The notes under the pieces are model-generated. The model ran no database searches, was not told where the DNA came from, and saw only the letters and a list, made by a program, of their open reading frames with translations. A program made the translations under genes and the position numbers. A stretch of 39,794 nucleotides of DNA from the NCBI GenBank assembly GCA_902558895.1, contig CACEFS010000011.1, positions 1-39,794 on the forward strand, in the 5' to 3' direction. Shown piece by piece: positions 27,772-36,447 of the stretch. How positions within the stretch are numbered: position 1 is the first letter of the stretch; each line of letters opens with the position of its first letter. The stretch comes from an uncultured Prochlorococcus sp. (GTDB taxonomy: Bacteria > Cyanobacteriota > Cyanobacteriia > PCC-6307 > Cyanobiaceae).

Positions 27772-28968
27772 ATGATACAGTTCACTTTTCTTTTTATATT
27801 TTTCATATTTCATATATTATTTTTCTTTAATTATTTTTTCTTTGGGACTGAATACAATGAATTTTTTGGAATGAAAATATCTTATTTATATGATTCAGAT
27901 GTTGCATCTCAAACTTTTGTTTTCACATTAATTTCATTTATATCAATTTTCTTAGGTCTGATTAGTAATAAATTTTTTAAATTCAAAGCGAAAGCAACTA
28001 AATTATTTAGAGATACTTACAACACTATATCTTTAAAATTATTAGTAATATTTATTACTGGAATTGCGTTTTTTATTTCATTAAATTTATTTTTTGAACT
28101 AACAGGATATGGATTAATTGCTGAATCGAGAGCACAAAGTACATTTAAAACAGCTATTTTTGACCTCAGATATATAACTTTAATTTATATATCATACAAC
28201 CTACTTAATTACAAAATTAGCGATCTCTTCAAAGCTAGACAAAGAACTTATACACTAGCCTTATCTATCATTTATATTTTTTCATGTTTAATTCTTCAAA
28301 CTAGATCAATAATATTCGAATTATTTTTTACATTATTGTATACATATCTCTTATGGAACAAAAATAAAATCAAGCTTAAATATATTTTAGTTCTAATTTT
28401 ATTTTCAATAATTCCAAATTTATTACTACTTTTCAGAGTTGATTTATACAACTTAAGTTTCAAAGATATTGTCTCATCTATATTTCAGTATGAATATTCT
28501 TTTACTTTAGCCAATCTTATTTCTACGAATATAGTTAACGATAAATTGTTGATATTCTCAGATGGTTTTACATTCTTATCAAAACTATATATCTTAATTC
28601 CCTCAGTCTTTAGAAATCTACTTGATATTCAGGGTAGTCAATCATATTATTATCAATATATTTCAGAACTTTCCGGAGTTTTTGGAGGAGGCTTTTCTTT
28701 TTTAGGTGAGCTTTACGCAAATTTTGGAGAATTTACTTATTTAATATTATTTATTATAGGTGTTTTAATAACAAGAATGATCGCTATTAATCTTGCCAAT
28801 TTAGGATCTGCATCACTTATTGCAGCAACTTATCCTTTGATTATTTCCAATTTAATCTTGACATTAAGAAATGATATTTTTCCCTTTATAAAAATTTGTA
28901 TTTATATATTGATTATTGCAAATTTTATGAAATTTTTTTCAAAAATCAAACTATTAAAAAACCAATGA
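27772..28968 (+). CDS. Wzy-like O-antigen/EPS polymerase, multi-pass membrane protein
   Basis: This 398-residue protein is almost wholly hydrophobic, with about 10-12 predicted helices. A large periplasmic loop with LDIQGSQSYYYQYISELS and FGGGFSFLGELYANFGEFTY lies at about residues 280-325. The GGGFSFLGELYANFG element, with small and acidic residues before a final helix group, is common in O-antigen polymerase (EpsG/Wzy) families. Sequence identity in this family is low, so the call rests on topology and location among transferases. It probably joins repeat units delivered by the flippase. Confidence 0.8.
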   Translation: MIQFTFLFIFFIFHILFFFNYFFFGTEYNEFFGMKISYLYDSDVASQTFVFTLISFISIFLGLISNKFFKFKAKATKLFRDTYNTISLKLLVIFITGIAFFISLNLFFELTGYGLIAESRAQSTFKTAIFDLRYITLIYISYNLLNYKISDLFKARQRTYTLALSIIYIFSCLILQTRSIIFELFFTLLYTYLLWNKNKIKLKYILVLILFSIIPNLLLLFRVDLYNLSFKDIVSSIFQYEYSFTLANLISTNIVNDKLLIFSDGFTFLSKLYILIPSVFRNLLDIQGSQSYYYQYISELSGVFGGGFSFLGELYANFGEFTYLILFIIGVLITRMIAINLANLGSASLIAATYPLIISNLILTLRNDIFPFIKICIYILIIANFMKFFSKIKLLKNQ

Positions 28969-29017
28969 AATATATTCAAGCAATTCTTGTTTCTTAGAAT
29001 TTCTAAAAACTTTCCTG

Positions 29018-30007
29018 CTAAGAATTAATTAAATTAAGAATATGTTCTCTATAATTTGACTTTATAATATTAAGATCAAATTTATTTTTAATCTTATTAG
29101 AAATTTTTGGAGCAATATAAATCCATTTTTCTAAAAATTTATGTAAATCCTCGCAATTAGTTTCACTTTTTAGCTCGACATAGCAACAGTAATCAATGAT
29201 TGAGACCGCTTTTTGATATAAGATTATTAAAGGGGTGCCTATACAAAGTGTTTCAATAATCGGTAAACCAAAGCCTTCGTCTCTAGATGGTAGAAACAAA
29301 AAATCTGCCTTAGAATATAGAGATATTAACTCTTCATTACTAACATTAACAAGACAAGATAATTTTCCTTGATCTATTAATTTTTTCCAACTACTAATTT
29401 CTTTTTTTGTAAATGCAGAACCAACGCAAATTAGATTAAAGTTTTTTATTTTGCTATCACATAAAGCTTTCAAACCCTCATCAAAATTCTTTTCTCCATT
29501 TCGTTTCCCAACATAAAGAAATAAAAACTTATCTTTACTTTTAAGATTGGGAATTTTTGGCTTAAACTCAATATAGTCTGAAGGTAGAGGATTTAAAATT
29601 ACACAACACTTATTTATTAAATTCGGATAAAACTCTGAGAATTCATTAAATGTCTTATCTGAAACGCATACGATTTTATCAGCCGAAAGATATGATAAAT
29701 ATATATAAATACGCTTTAAAAGACTTCTTAATCCTATCTTTCTTTCTTCCATCAAATCATGGCAAACACATAAGCTTAAGCCAGGACCAATTTTAATTGT
29801 GTGATAAGAATTTAAATAAAAATCATCTTTTATTGCATAAATAAATCTAGATGGTTTTGAGATCTCAATATCATCGCCCAAAAAGTTTTCAGGAATTTTA
29901 TTCCCTAATTTATTATTTTTATCAAAATCCAAAAGACTACTCCATAATGTAGTTATACCTCCTTTCTTTTGAATCCTAAATATTAATGGATTAAACTTAA
30001 ATTTCAT
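29018..30007 (-). CDS. GT4/GT1-family glycosyltransferase
   Basis: A 329-residue GT-B glycosyltransferase. The C-terminal nucleotide-sugar site is clear: FLFLYVGKRNGEKNFDEGLK, the FLPSRDEGFGLPIIETLCIG acidic/glycine region (E-x7-E type), and TPLIILY. The N-terminal domain is shorter than usual, beginning with FKFNPLIFRIQKKGGITTLW, and retains ICVCHDLME-type acceptor motifs (here LSLCVCHDLMEERKIG). It is separated by 200 bases from the next transferase gene and is convergent with the Wzy-like gene. Sugar specificity is unknown. Confidence 0.85.
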   Translation of the reverse strand: MKFKFNPLIFRIQKKGGITTLWSSLLDFDKNNKLGNKIPENFLGDDIEISKPSRFIYAIKDDFYLNSYHTIKIGPGLSLCVCHDLMEERKIGLRSLLKRIYIYLSYLSADKIVCVSDKTFNEFSEFYPNLINKCCVILNPLPSDYIEFKPKIPNLKSKDKFLFLYVGKRNGEKNFDEGLKALCDSKIKNFNLICVGSAFTKKEISSWKKLIDQGKLSCLVNVSNEELISLYSKADFLFLPSRDEGFGLPIIETLCIGTPLIILYQKAVSIIDYCCYVELKSETNCEDLHKFLEKWIYIAPKISNKIKNKFDLNIIKSNYREHILNLINS

Positions 30008-30207
30008 TATTAATTGCCTTTTATAATTTTAAGTACTATGGAGTAAGAATTTAAAGAAAATAAAATATGGAATTAAATTCATACTTAAGTTTAATCCAGT
30101 TTTTTTATCTCATACTTTTCTAGCATAATCTATACTTCTTGACTAAGGTAATGTTTCATTGTAATTCATTTTGCTCTTATAAATTAAATAAAAATTTATT
30201 AAAAATT

Positions 30208-31047
30208 CTATGATTTTTTGTTATTCTGATTTCTAATTTCAACATAGGGTTTATACAAATGCGGATTATTTTCTTTAAGTTTATTTGATGCCAAAACTGA
30301 GAATTTTGCAAAGATATAAGATAAATATGCTGTAGTGTATATGAGACCTCTTATTCCAAAAACATAAGTTGGCCTTAAAATTAAAGCATTAAAAATATTT
30401 TTAATAAACAAAATTACTAATTGTTTAATATTTAAATCCTTGCACGAAAAAGCCTCTGCTTCTAAATATCGAGGGAATTTTTTAAAGAAATCTAAAGCAT
30501 TTTCATTAGAAAGATGTAAAATATAAGAATCATGGTCAGATATTTTAGGTTGTGATATTTTAAAAATTTCTTTATTCAAAAATCCAACTTCAGTATGAAT
30601 CTTATCAGCTAAATAAACATTTTCTCTTTTGATAAGTAATACTTTTGTGTTTTTTGAAAAAGGATTTACTGAAAAATAACTACCAAACATATAAGAGAGG
30701 TGTGGTAATGAAATCGCCTTTACTCCAGGTCTTCTAATAGAATTTTCTATAATATTTTTGAGATTCTCTCCTACTAAATCAGATGCCGTTAAGAATAAAC
30801 ACCATTTACAAGAACCGGTTTTCTTAAAAAGTTTAATTAATTTTTCAGTCCTATATGTATTTGGAATTTTCTTCACTACAGCACCCAATCTCTTACAAAT
30901 ATCTACAGTATTATCTGTTGACTCTTTATCGAATATAATAACTTCTTTTGCCCATGATAGTCTTATTAAACATGCTTCGATTCTATGTGCTTCATTTCTG
31001 ACAGTGATATAGACAGATATATCTAATAAATTATTATCATTTTTCAA
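30208..31047 (-). CDS. GT2-family glycosyltransferase, DxD motif altered (TTG start)
   Basis: The N-terminus SVYITVRNEAHRIEACLIRL and VIIFDKESTDNTVDICKRLG match the GT2 nucleotide-binding half seen in WaaE-type transferases. At the place of the metal-binding D-x-D-E of its neighbour, this protein reads LFLTASDLVGENL, so only one acidic residue (or two, counting the downstream Glu) remains. The C-terminal half (ILRPTYVFGIRGLIYTTAYL) is membrane-associating. No in-frame ATG lies near the start; TTG at 31,047 is the likely codon. It may be an active variant or a decaying gene; the frame is intact. Confidence 0.78.
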   Translation of the reverse strand: MKNDNNLLDISVYITVRNEAHRIEACLIRLSWAKEVIIFDKESTDNTVDICKRLGAVVKKIPNTYRTEKLIKLFKKTGSCKWCLFLTASDLVGENLKNIIENSIRRPGVKAISLPHLSYMFGSYFSVNPFSKNTKVLLIKRENVYLADKIHTEVGFLNKEIFKISQPKISDHDSYILHLSNENALDFFKKFPRYLEAEAFSCKDLNIKQLVILFIKNIFNALILRPTYVFGIRGLIYTTAYLSYIFAKFSVLASNKLKENNPHLYKPYVEIRNQNNKKS

Positions 31048-31260
31048 TTTATTTATATATACAATATTTAAAAACTGAGTTAATGATACACCAAAAAATG
31101 TAATAGAACAATTCTAAATAAAAATAAATAATGAAAGAAATTTTTATTATTAGAACTTAATTTTTTATTATTTCGGCAAATTAAACTACTAAATAGCATA
31201 TATAAAATAAATAATTTATCTTTCATTTTTTTTATTAAAAATTTTAACTATAAAGATGAA
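31048..31260. other. Start of a 1-kb gene-free region; imperfect inverted repeat inside
   Basis: No gene is supported here. An imperfect inverted repeat joins 31112-31125 (ttctaaataaaaat) with 31140-31155 (atttttattattagaa), a 14-pair A-T stem with a two-base bulge. It sits 65 bases upstream of the divergent GT2 start. Together with the FkbM-like remnant and the following ~140 AT-rich bases (31,933-32,071) it makes up the ~1-kb space between the GT2 and WecA-like genes. Confidence 0.4.
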
Positions 31261-31932
31261 TTGAAAAAAATAAAGTTTTTAAGATCTTTAATATTAAAAA
31301 AATTGAGAAAATAAGGTATAAGAATAGATATTTTTATGGTCTGAAAAAAAATTTTTCCCAAATTATGGATTCAATAAGGTTACTATTTCTATTGTTAAAA
31401 ATGGAATCTTACAAAATTAAAATTTTTTAAAAAGTTAATTTTTTATTCTTCAAAGGTTTTAGAATTTGGAACTAAAATTATATAATTGACTCAATTATTT
31501 GAGGATCTACTTTCAGAAATAGCCAACTTTTTGCTCTTGAGACTTCACATATTAATCTTAAATCCCGAAAAATAATGTCAGAAAGAATCTTTTGGAGAAT
31601 TTACTAATTATTTAAGAAAAGATTTTAAATTTTTTAAATAATAATGAATTTTTAAAAACTCAATTTGCAAAAAATAACAACTTTAAAATCTTTAGATATT
31701 AAAGTCTCTACTATTGAAGAGATCTTTAATGAGTAAAATATGTTTAATCTTTTGATCAAAATTCATGATGATGGATTTGAATTACTTTTTGAGATTTGAA
31801 AAGAATTTTAAAATCAATTAAAAGAATTATGATTGTAATATCAAATAATCATCACGAAATATTCAACTTGCTAAAACTATTAAAATTACATCATTAGATA
31901 ATTCAAGGAAAATGCCTGATTGGAATTACTGA
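31261..31932 (+). pseudogene. Decayed FkbM-family methyltransferase
   Basis: Plus-strand translation across frames gives pieces in the right order for an FkbM methyltransferase. They are LKKIKFLRSLILKKLRK (start 31,261), FFPNYGFNKVTISIVKNGIL (from 31,352), FALETSHINLKS (compare FAFEPSHxNFKxL), KSLDIKVSTIEEIFNE, LLIKIHDDGFEL (compare KIDVEGFEL), RIMIVISNNHHEIFNLLK, and LDNSRKMPDWNY before the stop at 31,930. At least five stops or frameshifts break the reading. The total length of ~670 bp suits a short FkbM gene. The nucleotide-sugar or glycan O-methylation it once gave is presumably lost. Family assignment is by motif only. Confidence 0.58.
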
Positions 31933-32071
31933 AAAAAAGATAATAAAATAAAAATTACTTTGTTGTTAAATATAAAATATTAGTAACTACCCCCTGATTA
32001 GTATTTTTTTTATTAGTACATTTTTAATATTTTTATTCAATTGTATAATAAAAATATATTTTGAATTAGTT

Positions 32072-33115
32072 GTGTATTTACCTTTTTTTATATCTTTTTT
32101 CTTTACATTTTTAATTACTCCTTTAATAAATAGATTAAGTTCTTATTTTGGTTTATTAGATAAACCTGATGCTAGAAGAAGGCATGATAAACCCACTGCC
32201 AGATTAGGGGGGATAGCAATTTTTATATCATGTTTATTATCCTTATTATTATTAAATATTTTTGCATTTAACTTTTTTGAAATCAATAGTTCAGGTAATG
32301 CAACAAAGGATATATCAATATTCTTTTTTGGTTTGATTACTTATTTTTTAATTGGTTTATCAGATGATATTTATAGATTATCACCTTGGCCAAGGCTTGC
32401 AGCGCAGGGAATTATCGCAGCAATTATTTGGTTTTTAGGTTTAAGAATTGAAAGCTATGATTTTTTTATTTCAGGCAATTTAGATCCTTTTGTAAGTTTT
32501 TTCTTTACAATTTTTTGGATTATGGGTATTACTAATGCAATTAATTGGTTAGACGGACTAGATGGTTTAGCATCTGGTGTATCATCTGTTTCATTTGTAG
32601 GAATTGGGATAATTGCATTAAATAACAATAATATTTTGGTTGCCACCTTATCAGCCATTTTAGCAGGCAGTTGCGTAGGTTTTCTTTCTCTTAATTCTCA
32701 TCCGGCAAAAATTTTTATGGGTGATAGTGGTTCTTTTCTAATAGGTTTTTCATTAGCCTCTCTCTCTTTAATGGGATTCACTAATTATGAAAACAATATT
32801 GATTTTATACCTGTTTTAATTATTCTCTTCTTACCTATTATAGATATGATCCAAGTAATATTTGGAAGACTAATCAAGAGAAAATCTCCTTTTTTTCCTG
32901 ACAGAAGTCATTTACATTATAAATTAATTAATTTGGGCTTCAGTCAAAAACAAGTTTTTATTCTATATTTCTCAATAAGCATAATTCTATTATTAGCTTA
33001 TATGATTTCGGTAAAAATTAATTTCTCCTATGGCTTATTGGTAATTAATTTGATGCTAAATTTATATTTTTTAGTAAGAAATAATTTAAGGTTGAAGCCT
33101 AAATCAAAAAAATAA
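32072..33115 (+). CDS. WecA/TagO-like undecaprenyl-phosphate sugar-1-phosphate transferase (GTG start)
   Basis: This polytopic enzyme (347 residues, about 10-11 helices) starts glycan assembly by moving a HexNAc-1-phosphate from a UDP-sugar to undecaprenyl phosphate. Diagnostic motifs, in order, are DARRRHDKPTARLGGIAIF, the DDxxxx pair at Asp98-Asp99 (IGLSDDIYRL), NAINWLDGLDGLASG, HPAKIFMGDSGSFLIGF and the cytoplasmic DRSHLHYKLINLGFSQKQ. The ending DRSHLHYKL separates WecA/TagO types from MraY. Start is GTG at 32,072. Its stop is 11 bases from the convergent SDR-HAD gene's stop. It probably makes the lipid-linked first sugar for the chains built here. Confidence 0.93.
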   Translation: MYLPFFISFFFTFLITPLINRLSSYFGLLDKPDARRRHDKPTARLGGIAIFISCLLSLLLLNIFAFNFFEINSSGNATKDISIFFFGLITYFLIGLSDDIYRLSPWPRLAAQGIIAAIIWFLGLRIESYDFFISGNLDPFVSFFFTIFWIMGITNAINWLDGLDGLASGVSSVSFVGIGIIALNNNNILVATLSAILAGSCVGFLSLNSHPAKIFMGDSGSFLIGFSLASLSLMGFTNYENNIDFIPVLIILFLPIIDMIQVIFGRLIKRKSPFFPDRSHLHYKLINLGFSQKQVFILYFSISIILLLAYMISVKINFSYGLLVINLMLNLYFLVRNNLRLKPKSKK

Positions 33116-33126
33116 TTTTAATTTAT

Positions 33127-34428
33127 TTATTCAGAAAGAAAATTTGGAGAGATTAACTTATCATCAATATAGAAATCTGCACTAGGCTTTCCAAATTTTA
33201 ATAAATGATATTTAAGTCCCCAATCTTTAAATCTCTCTTTAGTTAATTTACTCCAATCAATACCAGACTCATACCCCCTAGCAGTAAATAAAATGATCTC
33301 GTTTCCTTCATCATAGAGTTTATTAATTCCTTTTATATTATCAAGCAATGGTTTTGATTTACTATAGTCATTGTCATCTATAAGAGTACCAATGATACCA
33401 TCTATATCAATTACATATTTTTTCTTTTTAGGTATGTTTAAAGACCATTCTTTAAGAAATTCTTTTTGGCATAAAAATTGATCCTTATCTTCAAAATTAA
33501 TTATTTTTGTATAGTAATCCTGAATTATTTGATCAATTGATTCTGCCCAAGGTCTCAAATATTCATGAGTTTTTTTCATGCAGGGTACATAGTTTCTCCT
33601 CAAGACTTTATTATTTTCTTTAATTTCTTTATCAAAAATTAATTCGCTTTTTGTCAAGATAGCTATTTTCTTTGCAATTTCTAAAATACTAATTACCTCG
33701 GTTCCACCAATATTATAAGTACCTGGCGGAATATCATTTTTAAAAATAAATGACAATAAATAATGACTTAAACCTCTTGAAGAAAGATAAGTTCTTTTAG
33801 ATAAACCATCACTATTGAGAGTTATTTTTTTACTTTCTAAAGATGATTTAAAAAATGAAAAAATTGCAGAATGAGATTTTTTAAAATCAGGAGAAGCAAA
33901 TGAAAAAAGTCTTAAATTATAAGTATTTTTAAAATTTGTAGAAAAATAGTTTTCTTGAAATGCCTTTGCAAGGCCATAATAATCAGAACAAGCATTTAAA
34001 TTAAATTGACTTAAACAATTTTTCTCACTTAGTATTTGGCTTTCATTTAAAGCACCATATACTGCTCCAGAACTTACAAAAATAAGCTTCTTGCAATTAG
34101 AAATCTTTGTTAAATATAAAATTCTTTCTGTTGATATGGATACTGTTCTAAATAGTTTACTGGGTGATTTAAAAGCTTGTTTATTAGTATCAGCTGCAGC
34201 ATGAAATATAATATCTATAGAAACTTTTGGAAACGTCATTTTTTCCAAATCTCCAACAATTATCTTTGCCTTTAATTTTTTTAATAAGAAAGATATTTCC
34301 AAATCAAGATTAATAGGATCTCTACAAAGAACATAGAAGTTATATTTCCTATATTCCGCATTATTTAAAAGAGATCTCAATAATGATTTTCCTAAAAAAC
34401 CAGTGCAGCCTGTAAGGAAAATATTCAT
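33127..34428 (-). CDS. Fusion of NAD(P)-dependent sugar epimerase/reductase and HAD phosphatase
   Basis: Residues 1-310 form an extended SDR: TGCTGFLGKSLLRSLL, then SSGAVYGALN, the catalytic Tyr151-x3-Lys155 (YYGLAK), and GTYNIGGTEVISILEIAKK. Residues 335-433 are a small HAD-like domain with motif I VIDIDGIIGTL (Asp341, Asp343), motif II ILFTARG (Thr382), and motif III Lys414 with ADFYIDDK (Asp422-Asp423). All catalytic positions appear present. Stand-alone HAD proteins of this type are common in capsule clusters, usually separate from an SDR. Start ATG shares a base with the upstream methyltransferase stop (TAATG). Reaction and substrate are unknown; sugar-phosphate dephosphorylation and ketosugar reduction are inference. 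Confidence 0.82.
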   Translation of the reverse strand: MNIFLTGCTGFLGKSLLRSLLNNAEYRKYNFYVLCRDPINLDLEISFLLKKLKAKIIVGDLEKMTFPKVSIDIIFHAAADTNKQAFKSPSKLFRTVSISTERILYLTKISNCKKLIFVSSGAVYGALNESQILSEKNCLSQFNLNACSDYYGLAKAFQENYFSTNFKNTYNLRLFSFASPDFKKSHSAIFSFFKSSLESKKITLNSDGLSKRTYLSSRGLSHYLLSFIFKNDIPPGTYNIGGTEVISILEIAKKIAILTKSELIFDKEIKENNKVLRRNYVPCMKKTHEYLRPWAESIDQIIQDYYTKIINFEDKDQFLCQKEFLKEWSLNIPKKKKYVIDIDGIIGTLIDDNDYSKSKPLLDNIKGINKLYDEGNEIILFTARGYESGIDWSKLTKERFKDWGLKYHLLKFGKPSADFYIDDKLISPNFLSE

Positions 34429-35600
34429 TATTTTATATTTATTTGGTCAAAAAGCTCAGAATATTTAAGAATATGCCTTATGCCCATCTCATAAGCAACT
34501 TTAGCAAGATATTCTTCAGAAGATCTTGCAAGAATAACACATACATTTGGTTCATTAACTCTTAAATAATCTGGATGATCTATTCTGAAACCATTACTTG
34601 CATCTAATTTTCCATACATATGAGTATCAACAAGCATGTAAACATCATTTTTTGATAAATTTCCATATTTCACTAAAGAATCAAAAATTCTATTAGCTCC
34701 CCAATAAGCTACTTTTTGTTTTTTTGCTAAAGGAGATAATTTCAGTTCAACTATTTTCTTAAGAATTTTTCTATTTTCTGGAATTATAGATTTATATCGA
34801 TTAATCTTTGGAAACATTAGTACAGCTTTTTCTTGTTTTAAATTTATTTTCTTTAAACCTTTTTTAAATAATATTTTTATGTTATAGATATCACTTTCAA
34901 AGTTTCTGACAACTTCAAATCCATTTTTTTGTGCAAGATTTATAAGAGTAGTATATGAGAAATGGAAAGAGTGTTTATCAATGAAAAATTCTTCTACACC
35001 TCTATTATCTTCAATAATATTAATTTCTGGTACTTCTACATACATAAGTCCATTTTCTGATAATACTTCATAACTTTTTCTAATCATTTCATCAGCGGAA
35101 TTAGCATGTTCCAGTGTTTGACATGAATATATGAAATCATATTTTTTATGAAATTTTACATTTTCAAATTTCTCCCAAATAACTTCTAAATTTGATGCTT
35201 CATAATAATCAACATATTCACTTTGCAAAGTCCTATCAGGCTCTACACCAGAAACAAAATTAACATAATTTTTAGTTAGGATAAATTTGATAAAGTCCCC
35301 TCTATTTGAACCTATATCGAGAATATTTTTAGGTTTAAATGCATCTAAGATTGGTTCTAAATATGACTTAGCATCTGTGAACCTAATACCTTTACCATGT
35401 CTTACATTACCCCAATTGGCATCTGTGCTTATTGTTTTTTTAATTCCAAGATTTTTTGAATTATAAAGATTATATTTCGTCTGAACTAAAGCACATGATT
35501 CACATATAAAAACTTCTGCACCTCTTTGAGATTTTATGGGAGTATAAAAACTTAAAAGTTTATCAAAAGTTTTACAACTGTCACAAAATAATTTTTCCAT
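34428..35600 (-). CDS. Zinc-finger class I SAM C-methyltransferase (Methyltransf_13/14 type)
   Basis: This 390-residue enzyme has the three-part layout of sugar C-methyltransferases such as those making TDP- or CDP-linked branched sugars. An N-terminal zinc-binding domain carries Cys6, Cys9, Cys33 and Cys36. The SAM-binding fold begins with NILDIGSNRGDFIKFI (about 92-107) and has YSCQTLEHANSADEMIRK. The C-terminal domain contains VAYWGANRIFDSLVKYG and HMYGKLDASNGFRI, a Methyltransf_14-like part. It adds a methyl branch to a keto-sugar carbon in known members. The gene starts one base after the sulfotransferase stop and ends within the SDR-HAD start, so coupling is tight. Confidence 0.87.
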   Translation of the reverse strand: MEKLFCDSCKTFDKLLSFYTPIKSQRGAEVFICESCALVQTKYNLYNSKNLGIKKTISTDANWGNVRHGKGIRFTDAKSYLEPILDAFKPKNILDIGSNRGDFIKFILTKNYVNFVSGVEPDRTLQSEYVDYYEASNLEVIWEKFENVKFHKKYDFIYSCQTLEHANSADEMIRKSYEVLSENGLMYVEVPEINIIEDNRGVEEFFIDKHSFHFSYTTLINLAQKNGFEVVRNFESDIYNIKILFKKGLKKINLKQEKAVLMFPKINRYKSIIPENRKILKKIVELKLSPLAKKQKVAYWGANRIFDSLVKYGNLSKNDVYMLVDTHMYGKLDASNGFRIDHPDYLRVNEPNVCVILARSSEEYLAKVAYEMGIRHILKYSELFDQINIK

Positions 35601-35601
35601 C

Positions 35602-36447
35602 CTAATAATTTATTAAGGGTAGTTTTTTTTCAAGATCATATCCATATTCAGACCCTTTTTCTTCACAAATTCTTTTTAAAATTGTTTCTTGATTCTTTGT
35701 ACAGTTAAATTCCAATGGGAGGAAAACATTTCTTGGTTTTTGAAGAAAATCAAAATAATAATTAGTAGGATCCAAATCTAAAAATTCTAATAATAGATTC
35801 AATGCTTCTTTTGATTTTACCAATTCTTCCAGCTTAAAAACAGAATATCTATCTTTGGAAATCTTTAAAAGAGAACTATCTATACATTTATTAATTTCGA
35901 GCCAATGTCTGCATACTTTTTCAAATCTTGATAAAGATATTTCATTTTCATCAATAATACTATTGTTAGTTTTCAATTTCCACCAATACTTTTTTTCTAA
36001 AGGAGGGATTTCATTTTTATTCATTCCATTATTTATCCAACCGGCCAAACATCTTACGGATTCATCATCGTACATTTCTTCTCTTAATTTATAGTAAAAA
36101 CTTGGTACGACTCTCCTAGGATCTCTTATTAAATGAATAAATCTTGAATCTGGAAAAACCTCGGCCAAAATATCAATAATCCATGATGCTTTATTAGATG
36201 AATCTAACCATATTTCTTTTCTTGAATAATTTATAGCTGAAAAATAATGTCGAAAAACTTCTTCTTTACATTCTTCTTTTGAGATACAGCCCATAGAATA
36301 CAAACAAGATATTTTTTGAATGTTCTCGCACATATATTCATGATGGGCTTCAATTTTTGAATTCCCTCGTAACATTCGAAAAATAGACCTAGTCCCATTT
36401 CTTCCACTTCCAACTATAAACAAAGGTTTAGAATGAGTAAATTTCAT
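35602..36447 (-). CDS. PAPS-dependent sulfotransferase-family protein
   Basis: The N-terminus LFIVGSGRNGTRSIFRML contains the 5'-phosphosulfate-binding loop (GSGRNGTRS, residues 13-21). FIHLIRDPRRVVPSFY (about 103-118) is the 3'-phosphate-binding segment, including Arg108 and Ser116. This is the P-loop sulfotransferase fold, which moves sulfate from PAPS to a hydroxyl or amine. Length of 281 is normal. Members in surface-glycan loci often sulfate sugars; the target here is not known. Its start overlaps the ThDP gene stop by four bases (ATGA), and it ends one base before the methyltransferase start. PAP formed could be cleared by the CysQ-like enzyme at 5,917. Confidence 0.84.
   Translation of the reverse strand: MKFTHSKPLFIVGSGRNGTRSIFRMLRGNSKIEAHHEYMCENIQKISCLYSMGCISKEECKEEVFRHYFSAINYSRKEIWLDSSNKASWIIDILAEVFPDSRFIHLIRDPRRVVPSFYYKLREEMYDDESVRCLAGWINNGMNKNEIPPLEKKYWWKLKTNNSIIDENEISLSRFEKVCRHWLEINKCIDSSLLKISKDRYSVFKLEELVKSKEALNLLLEFLDLDPTNYYFDFLQKPRNVFLPLEFNCTKNQETILKRICEEKGSEYGYDLEKKLPLINY

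Noticed and set aside
28991-29024. Inverted repeat ttcttag/ctaagaa between the Wzy-like and GT genes as a terminator
   Set aside because: Only 7 pairs, a 20-base loop, and no T-run; does not meet the usual pattern.
30029-30145. Minus-strand open stretch DKKTGLNLSMNLIPYFIFFKF between two transferase genes
   Set aside because: It faintly resembles the C-terminal tail of a GT2 transferase, but only ~30 codons with a stop just before and no other ordered motifs; too weak to call a remnant.
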